Source: Bacteroidota bacterium
Lineage (GTDB): Bacteria; Bacteroidota; Ignavibacteria; Ignavibacteriales; Melioribacteraceae
DNA length: 53,160 nucleotides
NCBI GenBank assembly: GCA_021812705.1
Contig: JAKAMT010000002.1
Location: 1 to 53,160 of the forward strand
Reading direction: 5' to 3'
Shown here: in pieces, positions 8,024 through 17,240 of the stretch
How the letters are laid out: every line of letters starts with the position of its first letter
Numbering within the stretch: the first letter of the stretch is position 1
Made by a program: the position numbers and the translations under genes
The notes under the pieces: generated by a model
Databases searched by the model: none
Seen by the model: only the letters and a program-made list of their open reading frames with translations
Told to the model about the DNA's origin: nothing

Positions 8024-11000
8024 TTACATATTTTTTTCCGGTTCAACAATAACGGCGGGGATTTTTATTTCGCCAACTAATTTATTGAACTGCGGAATAT
8101 CGTTATCTATTACTTCCTTAAGTTTTTTCAACTCGGAATCTATTTTTTCAACTAATTCTTTGCGCACTTCATACGCCTGTTGAGTGGGTTTAAAATTTCC
8201 ATCGGCTACAGAACCATTGAGCGAAGCAAGTTTATCGTTTAATCTAACAGGAAAGTTTAACGGATCCTGTTCGCTTCTGTTTTTAGTCTGATATAAAGCC
8301 TCTTCCACGGCCGTAATCTTTTTATTTATAAATTCACCCACTTTTTTTGCATCATCGGCATTCTTAAAATTTTTAATCCTGTCGTTAACCCCGGAGATCT
8401 GTTTTCTGATATTTCTTAATTGTTTAACGGCTCTGTGCATCTCCGTCAATTTATCGCGCGTAGACAGAACAAAATCGAACTGATCCTGCAAATCTTTTTC
8501 ACTCGCCGAGGAGCGTGGATCTTTCAGAATTGTAAATGGCGTTTCAACGCTGTCCTTTCCATAAACCAGGACTGCGCTGTAGCTGCCGGGAACAGCCAGA
8601 GGACCTCTTAATCCCCCGCCGCTCCAAAGAATCAGTCCGTCAAATCTTTCCGCGCCGGGATAATTCATATCCCAAATAAACTGCTGCAATCCTTTTTTAA
8701 TCGGCAGGCGGTCTCCCCTTTCTTTTGATTTCGGTTTGAATGAACGGATAATTTTTTTATTGCCGTCATAAATTTTCAGCTCAACTGAATTGCTGTCGGG
8801 CATCTCTTTGAAATAATAGTTGAGAATAACGCCGCTCTGAAGATTTTTTCCGCTTGTAATTCCGTCGCTTCGTCCGCTTCCTTCAATTCTGTAAGAGCCG
8901 CGCGGACTGAAGAGATAAAAATTCTTTGCTGTAATCTCAGCATTAACTTTTCGAAGCGAAGTAATATCGTCAATCATCCAGAATGATCTTCCCTGCGTCG
9001 CTACAATTAGATCTTCATTTTTTATTGTTATATCGGTGATAGGGACAATAGGAAGATTCATCTGAAATTTCTGCCAGTTGTTTCCGTCGTTAAATGAAAT
9101 GTACATTCCTTCTTCCGTGCCTGCAAAGAGGAGTCCTTTTCTTTTGGTATCGGCTCTTACAACTCGAGTAAAATGATTCTCATCAATTCCCGCTGTGATT
9201 TTTTTCCAGCTCTTTCCAAAATCATCAGTCTTTAACAAGTAAGGTTTATAATCATCGGACTTATATCTTGTAGCTGCAACATAAAGCCCTCCTTCATTGA
9301 AGGGATTGGCTTCAATGCTGTTGATCTGGGCCCATTCAGGAAGCAGATCAGCCGGAGGCGTTACATTTTTCCAATTCTTCCCTCCGTCGGTTGTAACATG
9401 AATAAGTCCGTCATCGGAACCTGTCCAGATAATTCCAGCTTTGAGAGGACTTTCCGCGAGTGTAAAAATTGTGCAGTAATATTCAACGCCCGTGTTATCT
9501 TTTGTTATTGGTCCGCCGGAAGAGATTTGTTTAGTTGTATCATTGCGGGTGAGATCGCCGCTGATTGCTTCCCAATTTTCTCCGCCGTTTGTTGTTTTAA
9601 AGAGAACATTTCCGGCGGCATACAGTGTGTGTTTATCGTGAATGGAAAAGAGAATCGGAAAATTCCATTGGAACCGGTACTTCCAATCTTTTGCTCCGTG
9701 CCCCATCGGAGAGTCGGGCCATACATCTACGGTTCTTCTCTCATTTGATCTGTGATTTATCATTCCTATAAGTCCGGCATAGTTTCCGCCGTAGACAATG
9801 TCGTTATCCAATGGATCCACGGCAAGCCAGCCGCTTTCCGCGCCTGATGTCGGTTCCCAATCTTTATCTCCGATGCTTCCGCTTTCTGTGCGGTGAAAAA
9901 TTCTTACGGTGCTGTTATCCTGCTGAGCTCCGTAAATTCTGTAAGGAAAATTATTATCGGTTGTAACGCGGTAGAACTGTGCCGTAGGCTGATTGTTCAT
10001 ACTGCTCCAGCTTTTGCCGCCGTCCAAAGTTACCTGCGCACCTCCATCGTCTCCGATGATCATATAATCGGGATTTTCGGGATTGATCCATAAATCGTGA
10101 TGATCTCCGTGGGGAGTTCTGATGCTTTCAAAAGTTTTTCCTCCATCCTTGGATCTGAAAAAATTCACGTTGAGAACGTAAACTTTATCTTTGTCTTTCG
10201 GATCGGCATAGACCCGCGTATAATACCAAGCCCTCTGTCTTATATTCCTGTCATCGTTAATTTTAAACCAAGAATCTCCTCCGTCATCCGACCGGAAGAG
10301 TCCTCCTTCTTCTGCTTCTATCAAAGCATAAATTCTCTTGGAATCTGCTTTTGAAACGGAGACTCCAATTTTTCCGATTATGCCCTTCGGCATTCCTTTA
10401 TTGATTGAGATATTTTTCCAGGTCAATCCGCCGTCCGTCGATTTCCATAACGCCGAGCCCTCTCCTCCGCTTTCCAAAATCGAAGGAGTTCTTTTTACTT
10501 TCCAGGTGGAAGCAAAAATAATTCTGGAATTGGCAGGATCCATATTCAGGTCAAGTCCGCCTGCTTCATCGTTCACGAAAAGAACTTTTTGCCAATTCTT
10601 TCCTCCGTCATCCGTTCTGTAAACACCTCTCATAGAATTTTTTGCGTAAAGATGTCCGAGGCATGCGGCTAAAACTATATCCGGATTTTTAGGATCGATA
10701 ACTATTCTTGTTATATGGCGGCTGTCTTCGAGTCCGATATGTTTCCAGGTTTTACCGGCATCATCGCTTTTCCACATTCCGTTTCCGCTGCTAACGTTTC
10801 CTCTAACTGTTTCTTCGCCCGTGCCGACATAGATTACATTCGGGTCCCACGTGCTTACCGCCACGGACCCGATAGATCCGCCGAAAAATTTATCCGATAC
10901 ATTTTTCCAGGTAGTGCCGGCATTTTCGCTTTTCCATACTCCGCCGCCCGTGGAGCCGAAATAAAAAAGTGAAGGATTAGAAGGAACACCCGTTACTGCG

Positions 11001-11137
11001 CAAGACCGGCCTCCTCTGTAAGGTCCTATTGATCTGTATTCTATTCCGCCGAAAAAAGAAGTGTCTACCGTCTGAGCGGCCAGAGTTAAAACAAAAAAGA
11101 AAAATGAAAGAAGAAAGAATTTTGCCGATTTGTTCAT
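8024..11137 (-). CDS. Secreted Asp-box beta-propeller protein, sortilin/VPS10-like
   Basis: Large exported protein (1037 aa). The signal peptide begins MNKSAKFFLLSFFFFVLTLAAQ. I count eleven Asp-box repeats of the SxDxGxxW type, including KSDDAGKTWKHI, RTDDGGKNWQKV, RSDDGGDSWFKI and VTTDGGKNWKNV. They span about residues 50-720 and fit one or two sortilin/YCF48-like propellers. Then come a beta-rich part (about 760-860) and a helical C-terminus rich in charge. Close relatives are usually named glycosyl hydrolase or photosystem II assembly factor-like, without proven function. I chose the ATG at 11137 because it begins the signal peptide and follows GGAATATAGAT; an upstream ATG at 11200 adds 21 residues before the signal. 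Confidence 0.85.
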   Translation of the reverse strand: MNKSAKFFLLSFFFFVLTLAAQTVDTSFFGGIEYRSIGPYRGGRSCAVTGVPSNPSLFYFGSTGGGVWKSENAGTTWKNVSDKFFGGSIGSVAVSTWDPNVIYVGTGEETVRGNVSSGNGMWKSDDAGKTWKHIGLEDSRHITRIVIDPKNPDIVLAACLGHLYAKNSMRGVYRTDDGGKNWQKVLFVNDEAGGLDLNMDPANSRIIFASTWKVKRTPSILESGGEGSALWKSTDGGLTWKNISINKGMPKGIIGKIGVSVSKADSKRIYALIEAEEGGLFRSDDGGDSWFKINDDRNIRQRAWYYTRVYADPKDKDKVYVLNVNFFRSKDGGKTFESIRTPHGDHHDLWINPENPDYMIIGDDGGAQVTLDGGKSWSSMNNQPTAQFYRVTTDNNFPYRIYGAQQDNSTVRIFHRTESGSIGDKDWEPTSGAESGWLAVDPLDNDIVYGGNYAGLIGMINHRSNERRTVDVWPDSPMGHGAKDWKYRFQWNFPILFSIHDKHTLYAAGNVLFKTTNGGENWEAISGDLTRNDTTKQISSGGPITKDNTGVEYYCTIFTLAESPLKAGIIWTGSDDGLIHVTTDGGKNWKNVTPPADLLPEWAQINSIEANPFNEGGLYVAATRYKSDDYKPYLLKTDDFGKSWKKITAGIDENHFTRVVRADTKRKGLLFAGTEEGMYISFNDGNNWQKFQMNLPIVPITDITIKNEDLIVATQGRSFWMIDDITSLRKVNAEITAKNFYLFSPRGSYRIEGSGRSDGITSGKNLQSGVILNYYFKEMPDSNSVELKIYDGNKKIIRSFKPKSKERGDRLPIKKGLQQFIWDMNYPGAERFDGLILWSGGGLRGPLAVPGSYSAVLVYGKDSVETPFTILKDPRSSASEKDLQDQFDFVLSTRDKLTEMHRAVKQLRNIRKQISGVNDRIKNFKNADDAKKVGEFINKKITAVEEALYQTKNRSEQDPLNFPVRLNDKLASLNGSVADGNFKPTQQAYEVRKELVEKIDSELKKLKEVIDNDIPQFNKLVGEIKIPAVIVEPEKNM

Positions 11138-11239
11138 ATCTATATTCCATTCAATTAATTTTCCGGAAAAGAATTTATCTGAAATGGGGAGTGAATTCAA
11201 CTATTTTCTTTGAAGTTTTGAATGAAAGCAAACGGGTTT

Positions 11240-12538
11240 TTACAGAAGAATCTCTTTTAATTCTGATAATGAATTCGAAATTTTTACCGATTTTTTTTCT
11301 TTAAGAATGCATTCAGCCAGCCGCGCGGGGATGTCAATCTTGTTTCCAATCACGCCTTCAACGGCATCTTTAAATTTTGCGGGATGAGCAGTCTCTATTA
11401 AAATTCCGGATACTTTTTCACCGCTAAGTCTCGACATATAATTTTTAAGAGCCAGGTAACCGACCGAACCGTGAGGATCAATTACATAATTGAATTTTTC
11501 ATACAGTTCTTTAATGCCGAGTTTCGTCATCTCGTCGTTATAGCTGCTTGAAGTTATATCTTCTCTTATCTTTTCTGTTCCGCCTGAATAGAGTTCAGTC
11601 AATCTTTCAAGGTTGCTTGGATTTCCGACATCCATGGCGTTGGATAAAGTCTGCACAGATTTTTTCGGTTTGAAGCGGAGTGTGTTCATAAATTCCGTAA
11701 AGGAATCATTCACATTAGAGGCGCCTATAAAAATTGAGAAGGGTATTCCCATTTTCTTTGAAAAGATACCGGCAGTTATATTTCCCAGGTTACCCGAAGG
11801 AACGGAAACTACAATCTTCCTTTTTTTCCCTTTAAGCTGTTTATACGCGCCGATGTAATAAAACATCTGCGGAATCAGCCGGGCGATATTAATTGAATTG
11901 GCGGATGTCAGATTTAATTTTGCGTTCAGTTCTTTATGTACGAACGCCTGTTTAACAAGATTCTGGCAGTCGTCGAATGTTCCGTCCACTTCCAGTGCGG
12001 TAATATTTTTATCGAGTGTTGCAATCTGCTTTTCCTGAATTGCGCTGATCTTTCCGCTCGGATAGAGGATAAAAACATTTATTCCTTCCGCGCCGTAAAA
12101 TCCGTTTGCAACCGCGCTGCCGGTATCTCCCGATGTAGCGACCAAAATATTTAACGCCTTCCCGGATCCTGCATTGAAGTACTCCATTGTTTTAGACATG
12201 AATCGCGCGCCGAAATCTTTGAACGCAAGAGTCGGTCCGTGAAAAAGTTCAAGGATATTCAGTTCATCGCCAAGTTCTATTAATGGGGCGGGAAAATTTA
12301 TGGATGCTTCTACAATGTCCTGCAATTTTTCAGACGGAATCTCATTGCCTATAAATTCTTTTGCTGCTATGTAATTCAGTTCATTGTAAGAATATTTTTC
12401 AATTTCAGAGATTACCGGCTTTGGTAAAGCTGGAATGGATTCGGGCATGAACAAACCGCCCTCTTTGGAAAGCCCTTGCATGAGCGCAGTCTTAAAATCA
12501 ACACTTATATTTTTGTTCCGCGTACTGTAATATTTCAT
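11240..12538 (-). CDS. thrC: Threonine synthase
   Basis: PLP enzyme (432 aa) that converts O-phosphohomoserine to threonine, the last step of the pathway. The N-terminus MKYYSTRNKNISVDF is the family start, the PLP lysine is Lys107 in FHGPTLAFKDFG, and ATSGDTGSAVANGF is the phosphate-binding loop. Length fits the E. coli/yeast-type (class I) enzymes. The gene follows thrB after 1 nt, in the operon hom-thrB-thrC. Confidence 0.96.
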   Translation of the reverse strand: MKYYSTRNKNISVDFKTALMQGLSKEGGLFMPESIPALPKPVISEIEKYSYNELNYIAAKEFIGNEIPSEKLQDIVEASINFPAPLIELGDELNILELFHGPTLAFKDFGARFMSKTMEYFNAGSGKALNILVATSGDTGSAVANGFYGAEGINVFILYPSGKISAIQEKQIATLDKNITALEVDGTFDDCQNLVKQAFVHKELNAKLNLTSANSINIARLIPQMFYYIGAYKQLKGKKRKIVVSVPSGNLGNITAGIFSKKMGIPFSIFIGASNVNDSFTEFMNTLRFKPKKSVQTLSNAMDVGNPSNLERLTELYSGGTEKIREDITSSSYNDEMTKLGIKELYEKFNYVIDPHGSVGYLALKNYMSRLSGEKVSGILIETAHPAKFKDAVEGVIGNKIDIPARLAECILKEKKSVKISNSLSELKEILL

Positions 12539-12539
12539 T

Positions 12540-13475
12540 CTAGCCTTTAACGACCGGGCCGCTCAAATTTATTTTCGAAACGTAAACTATATTTTTTCTC
12601 TTGTAGGCATCGGATACTTTTTTCATTGCGTGTCCAATTATGCGCGCATTCCGCTCTGAATCGGAGAGTGCAAATATAGCGGGACCTGATCCGGAGATGG
12701 TGCATCCGTATGCGCCCGCGTTGAGGGCGGCTTCTTTTATTTCGTAGAAACCCGGAATCAATTTTGAACGCGCTGGTTCAGAGATCAGATCATTCATGCT
12801 GCGTTTGACCAATTCAAAATCTCTTTTCATTATTCCGGCAATCAATGCAGAGCTGTTTCCGCTTTGAACCGTCACATCTTTCAGAGAATATTCTTTTCTC
12901 AGAATCTTTCTGGCTTCGCTCGTTTTAATGGAGAACTGCGGATGGATAATAGTACAATAGAGATTCTTGGGAACCGGCAGATTAATTAAATCGGGCGGAT
13001 TATATTCACGGATAAGAACGAATCCGCCGAAGAGGCAAGGAGCCACATTATCAGCGTGGAAGCTGCCCGAAGCGGCGGCTTCTCCTTCCAGCGCAAATAA
13101 AAGCAGATCCTTTTTAGTAAAGGGTCTTCCGAGCAATTCATTCAAAGCGAATGGCGCGGCAACCGCGCTTGCCGCGCTTGAACCGAGTCCGCTGCCCGGA
13201 ACAATTTTTTTCTTTATTCTTACTTCAACGCCGATATTCAGCCCGAGAAAAGAGAGCATCTTTTTAACAGCGACTGCAGCGGTATTCTTTTCCAAATTAA
13301 GCGGATATTGATTTTTGTTCCCGAGTGATTTGAGAATTTTAATTCCCGGTTTTTCTTTCAGGTTAACTATCATCTCCTCTGCTTCAACATCAACCGCGAA
13401 GCCCATGATATCGAAGCCGGGACCGACGTTCGAAACAGTTGCGAATGCCGAAACTTTTATGCTCATAGATTTCAT
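12540..13475 (-). CDS. thrB: Homoserine kinase
   Basis: GHMP-family kinase (311 aa) that phosphorylates homoserine for ThrC. The GHMP ATP-binding motif is PGSGLGSSAAS (93-103), the N-terminal FATVSNVGPGFDIMGFA is typical, and GCTISGSGPAIFAL is the C-terminal GHMP motif. Its ATG overlaps the hom stop in an ATGA arrangement. A second in-frame ATG nine bases later (13466) could be the true start; the overlap with hom favours the first. Cytoplasmic. Confidence 0.95.
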   Translation of the reverse strand: MKSMSIKVSAFATVSNVGPGFDIMGFAVDVEAEEMIVNLKEKPGIKILKSLGNKNQYPLNLEKNTAAVAVKKMLSFLGLNIGVEVRIKKKIVPGSGLGSSAASAVAAPFALNELLGRPFTKKDLLLFALEGEAAASGSFHADNVAPCLFGGFVLIREYNPPDLINLPVPKNLYCTIIHPQFSIKTSEARKILRKEYSLKDVTVQSGNSSALIAGIMKRDFELVKRSMNDLISEPARSKLIPGFYEIKEAALNAGAYGCTISGSGPAIFALSDSERNARIIGHAMKKVSDAYKRKNIVYVSKINLSGPVVKG

Positions 13476-14569
13476 AGCTTAAATTCATTCCTATTTACAA
13501 TGCGCAGAATATCAGAAAGGATTCCAACCGATGTAAATTCGGCGCCGGCGCCCTGTCCTTTAATCGTGAGAGGATTCTTCCAATAATTTTTTGTAGTAAA
13601 CGAAACAATATTCTCGCCGTCAACTAAATTAAAAAACGGATGGCGGTTGTAAATCTGCTGAATTGAAAGGGAAGCTTCGTTGTTCTCATATTTTGCGATA
13701 TAACAAAGCACGCGTCCGCTTTCCGCGGCTTTTCTTCTCCGTTCAATTATTTTCTTGTCGTCATTTTTCAATTTAACAAAAAATTCCTCGACAGACGCCG
13801 CATTTTCCGATTCATCTGAAATTAATTTTTCAATGCTTATATCCTTCAATTCAAATTCCTTACCCGATTCCCTGATGAGGATTAATAATTTGCGCGCCAT
13901 ATCCAATCCTCTCAAATCATCTCGCGGGTCGGGCTCTGTATACCCCCTGTCTCTGGCAATCTTCACTACATCGCTGAAACTTTCTTTTTCTTTAAGCGTA
14001 TTGAACATAAAGCTCAGCGTTCCGGAGAATACTCCTTCTATTTTTATAACCTCATCACCATTAGCTACAATATTCTGCAGTGTGCTTATAAATGGAAGCG
14101 CGGAGCCCACATTTGTTCCATACTTAAAATGAACATTGTTCTTTTTTGCCGTCTCCCTTAACCGCAGATACTCGCTGTAACTCTGCGTATTGGCAATTTT
14201 ATTCGGAGTAACTATTGAGATGCCCGATTCAAAAATTTTATTATAAAATTTCACCACGCTGTCATTTGCTGTGCAGTCCAGGAGGATCGGAATTGGGAGA
14301 TTCATTTCTTTGATCGTCTCAATAAATTTTTCCACATCCGACACTATGCCAGAAGCCGACAGATTTTCTTTCCAGTTCTGCAGATCAAATCCATCATTTT
14401 TGAAAAGCATTTTAGAGCTGTTTATGATTCCAGCTATTTTAGCTTTCGCATTGTAGCGGGCGGCAAGATATTCCTTTCTTTCGGCTACCAATCTTAAAAA
14501 TGCGCTGCCGACTTTTCCGGGTCCTGCAATAAAAAGTGTAATTTGTTTTTCGTTTAATCTGTTTGGCAT
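13472..14569 (-). CDS. hom: Homoserine dehydrogenase (monofunctional, no ACT domain)
   Basis: Reduces aspartate semialdehyde to homoserine (365 aa). The N-terminal Rossmann motif is FIAGPGKVGSAFLRL (about 12-26). TPNKIANT and the catalytic region with the GTLSFMFNTL and DPRDDLRGLDMARKLLIL motifs match the homoserine dehydrogenase half of bifunctional ThrA. There is neither an aspartokinase domain nor a C-terminal ACT domain, so direct threonine feedback through an ACT domain is not expected. It starts the hom-thrB-thrC operon behind AAGGGA. No threonine/isoleucine-rich leader peptide was recognised upstream. Confidence 0.94.
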   Translation of the reverse strand: MPNRLNEKQITLFIAGPGKVGSAFLRLVAERKEYLAARYNAKAKIAGIINSSKMLFKNDGFDLQNWKENLSASGIVSDVEKFIETIKEMNLPIPILLDCTANDSVVKFYNKIFESGISIVTPNKIANTQSYSEYLRLRETAKKNNVHFKYGTNVGSALPFISTLQNIVANGDEVIKIEGVFSGTLSFMFNTLKEKESFSDVVKIARDRGYTEPDPRDDLRGLDMARKLLILIRESGKEFELKDISIEKLISDESENAASVEEFFVKLKNDDKKIIERRRKAAESGRVLCYIAKYENNEASLSIQQIYNRHPFFNLVDGENIVSFTTKNYWKNPLTIKGQGAGAEFTSVGILSDILRIVNRNEFKL

Positions 14570-14705
14570 AAGTTTCCCTTTAACGATCAGAATATTAGTA
14601 TGTTCAAAATTAAGAAAGACTTTGGAAATCTTTCAAAAATAAATTGAAGCAGATTAGTTTACTAATTAAATTACACCATCACAACCAATGGAGTGGGAAC
14701 GCTTT

Positions 14706-15782
14706 ATGAAATCAATTAAGTATTCGTTCTTTATTCTTACTCTTTTTTCTTTCCTGAAGATTCAGAATTTCGCGCAGGAAAAAGAGAACAGCACTAATGA
14801 CCTGATCAACAAAAAATTTGAGGATCTCGATCACAGGCTTGATATGCTTGCCAAATCGGTAGATGATATTCTCTGGTATAACAAGGTAGACGATGTAGCT
14901 AATATTGAAAAGGTATTCATCGTAGGTCCGCCGCCGGCAAAAATCCCCAATCCTACGGCCATGGGGGCGAACAATCCCGTTAAATTCTGGGCATATATTT
15001 TTATTCCGCTTAAGATAGACAGAGCCAAAAAATATCCACTTATAGTTCTGCCGCACGGAGGGGTTCATGCCGATTTTACGACTTATCACACTCACATAAT
15101 ACGCGAGATGATGGCACAGGGATATATTGTAGTTGCACCCGAATACAGGGGCAGTACCGGATACGGAAAAAGTTTTTATGAAAAAATTGATTACGGCGGA
15201 CTCGAAGTGGAAGACAATAACGCCGCCCGCGCGTGGGTAACGGAGAATTACGATTTCGTCGACAAAGAGAGGGTCGGCATTGCCGGCTGGAGCCACGGCG
15301 GCTTGATCACTCTGATGGACATATTCCAGCACCCTTCCGATTATAAAGTGGCGTTTGCTGGTGTGCCGGTGAGCGATTTAATTCAGCGCCTCGGTTCCCA
15401 TGATAAATCTTACGCGGACGAATTTTCGGCAAAATTTCACATCGGAAAAACTGTTACGCAGGATGTGAACGAGTACAGGAAACGTTCTCCCGTATCTCAC
15501 GTAGACAAACTGAAAACTCCTCTTCTTATTCACACAAATACAAACGACGATGATGTTTATGTCCTGGAAGTTGAACATCTGATCGAAGCTTTGAAAGCAG
15601 CGGGCAAAAAATTTGATTACGAAATTTTCAAAGACGCGCCCGGCGGTCATAGTTTTGACAGAATAGACACCAAACTGGCTAAGGAAACACGATTAAAGAT
15701 TTATAAATTTCTTGCCGAATATTTAAATCCGCCGGCCCCTTTCAAGTCGATAAAGGACCTTGAGAAAGCCGGGTACAGATGA
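14706..15782 (+). CDS. Secreted alpha/beta hydrolase, S9 prolyl-oligopeptidase type
   Basis: Exported serine hydrolase (358 aa from this start) like the catalytic domain of S9 peptidases. The signal peptide MKSIKYSFFILTLFSFLKIQNFAQ is followed by a short linker. The domain from about residue 75 has nucleophile Ser196 in GWSHGG, an acid in NTNDDD (about 281-283) and His315 in GGHSF. The N-terminal propeller of full S9 peptidases is missing, so it may be an acyl-peptide hydrolase-like peptidase or an esterase. I chose ATG 14706 because GGAG lies ahead of it and it begins the signal peptide; an ATG at 14688 would add six residues. It ends at a strong terminator. Confidence 0.85.
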   Translation: MKSIKYSFFILTLFSFLKIQNFAQEKENSTNDLINKKFEDLDHRLDMLAKSVDDILWYNKVDDVANIEKVFIVGPPPAKIPNPTAMGANNPVKFWAYIFIPLKIDRAKKYPLIVLPHGGVHADFTTYHTHIIREMMAQGYIVVAPEYRGSTGYGKSFYEKIDYGGLEVEDNNAARAWVTENYDFVDKERVGIAGWSHGGLITLMDIFQHPSDYKVAFAGVPVSDLIQRLGSHDKSYADEFSAKFHIGKTVTQDVNEYRKRSPVSHVDKLKTPLLIHTNTNDDDVYVLEVEHLIEALKAAGKKFDYEIFKDAPGGHSFDRIDTKLAKETRLKIYKFLAEYLNPPAPFKSIKDLEKAGYR

Positions 15783-15788
15783 AATTAA

Positions 15789-15815
15789 AAAGGGGCAGAT
15801 ATCTTCTGCCCCTTT
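15789..15815 (+). terminator. Rho-independent terminator after the S9-type hydrolase
   Basis: Perfect 11-bp stem: AAAGGGGCAGA (15789-15799) and TCTGCCCCTTT (15805-15815) around a 5-nt loop, starting 6 nt after the stop codon. It lies between convergent genes and could stop transcription from both sides. Confidence 0.8.
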
Positions 15816-15839
15816 CAGTTTAGAAATATATTTTTCCGC

Positions 15840-16658
15840 TCAACCGTAAACAACCGCGCTAAGATAACCGACCACTTCAGATCCGTCTCCTGTTACGTCT
15901 CCCGAATCCGTATGAGAGAGAATCTTAACATTTTTTTTGTGCATCATATCGGCTGTTTTTAAGAGCGCCACAATGCCGCCGCCGCCGCAGGCCTCGCACC
16001 TGTTATTCTCGAGATCGCTCTGAAGATTTTCATAATCAAAATCTTTTATTCTTCGTTCAACAATCGCATCGAGCGCGGCGGCTTTTTCTTTGGGATGAAA
16101 ATGGGAGAGATCCGAACTTGCCACAATTACAGTCTCCTCATCCACAACCTGCGACAATTTTTCGGCGAGTCCTTCGACAAAAATTTTTCTCTGATCTCCG
16201 ATTACAACGGGCACAATAAAAAAATCATCCAGAACAACCTGCAGAAAAGGGATCTGTACTTCTACTGCGTGCTCGTTTTTGTGCCCGTTTATTCCGTTGA
16301 AAATAAAATTTTCATCGGCGGTCAACGCCGACCTCATTTCTTTATTAACAGGCACTATGCCCAGGGGGGTTTTGTAAGCATCCCCTTCAAAAACGGAGAT
16401 GCCCGGAAAATATTCTCTGTGCGACGGGGAGATTATAACAGCCGTTTTAATTTTTTTATCTTTTAATGTATTGTATGCAAACGCAGCCGTCATTCCCGAA
16501 TAGATGTATCCGGCATGCGGAGAAACCAGACCAAATACATTATCATACTTTTCGGAAGGTTTATTGTTTTCCAGAAGAAGCTGTATATCTTTTTTTAGTT
16601 TTGCGGGGGAATCCGGATAAAACATTCCGGCCACTGCCGGTTCACGCACGCTTCTCAT
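15840..16658 (-). CDS. amrB: MEMO1-family protein (AmmeMemoRadiSam system protein B)
   Basis: MEMO1-like protein (272 aa) related to the extradiol-dioxygenase/LigB fold. The family residues are visible: His48 in SPHAGYIYSG, His80 in SPSHREYF and Cys221 in NRCEACGGGGI, matching the metal/thiol site of human MEMO1, as well as SSDLSHFHP. Its biochemical role in bacteria is not established. The 5' end overlaps the AMMECR1 gene by 17 nt in another frame, so the two are coupled. The usual third member, a radical SAM enzyme, is not in this window. Confidence 0.92.
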   Translation of the reverse strand: MRSVREPAVAGMFYPDSPAKLKKDIQLLLENNKPSEKYDNVFGLVSPHAGYIYSGMTAAFAYNTLKDKKIKTAVIISPSHREYFPGISVFEGDAYKTPLGIVPVNKEMRSALTADENFIFNGINGHKNEHAVEVQIPFLQVVLDDFFIVPVVIGDQRKIFVEGLAEKLSQVVDEETVIVASSDLSHFHPKEKAAALDAIVERRIKDFDYENLQSDLENNRCEACGGGGIVALLKTADMMHKKNVKILSHTDSGDVTGDGSEVVGYLSAVVYG

Positions 16659-17223
16659 TTTTATCTTCTCCTTCTGAAGATTCGGAAAAAACAGTCGCAG
16701 TAAATCCGCTCAGTTTAATCTGTTTTGTTCTCCAGTAATCGGCAGGAAAACCGCTCTTGCGGCAGATGGCATCTAAATATTGGTCTTTGTTCATGTGATG
16801 CTCAACAGGCACCTGGGGAAGCAGAAGTCCGCGTCTCCCCTTCTCTTCCAGAATCAATCCGTGTTTACCAATTTCAATTTCATCATAGCTTTTGAGCGGA
16901 AAGGGTTCCGAAAGGATTGAAATCTCAAGTGATATTTTTTCCACTTCGGATTCTTTAACCGGACGAAATCTTGGATCGTTCATTGCTGCCTGAACTGCGG
17001 CTTCGCGAACTGTTTCGAACAGAGGCCGGTCTGAAAGAATATATCCTATGCAGCCGCGCAGCATTCCGTTTTCCGTTAGCGTAACAAACGCTCCGGATCT
17101 TGATTTTAGAATAGGGTGCTTATCGTAATCCGGCACTGGAATTTTTTCGCCGGTAAATTCCGCAACGATAGACTTTCTGGCAATTTCAAGAAGAATCTCT
17201 TTTTCTTCGGATGATATTTCCAT
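16642..17223 (-). CDS. amrA: AMMECR1-domain protein (AmmeMemoRadiSam system protein A)
   Basis: AMMECR1-domain protein (193 aa). The diagnostic LRGCIG motif is at 55-60, within SGAFVTLTENGMLRGCIGY, and NDPRFRPV follows. In many bacteria it is fused to or adjacent to MEMO1 and a radical SAM enzyme; here it overlaps the MEMO1 gene by 17 nt. The last 15 residues (SEGEDKNEKRA) are charged and encoded in the overlap. Function is unknown; a role in radical-dependent modification has been suggested for the three-gene group. Confidence 0.92.
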   Translation of the reverse strand: MEISSEEKEILLEIARKSIVAEFTGEKIPVPDYDKHPILKSRSGAFVTLTENGMLRGCIGYILSDRPLFETVREAAVQAAMNDPRFRPVKESEVEKISLEISILSEPFPLKSYDEIEIGKHGLILEEKGRRGLLLPQVPVEHHMNKDQYLDAICRKSGFPADYWRTKQIKLSGFTATVFSESSEGEDKNEKRA

Positions 17224-17240
17224 AACGCAATTCTATTTTT

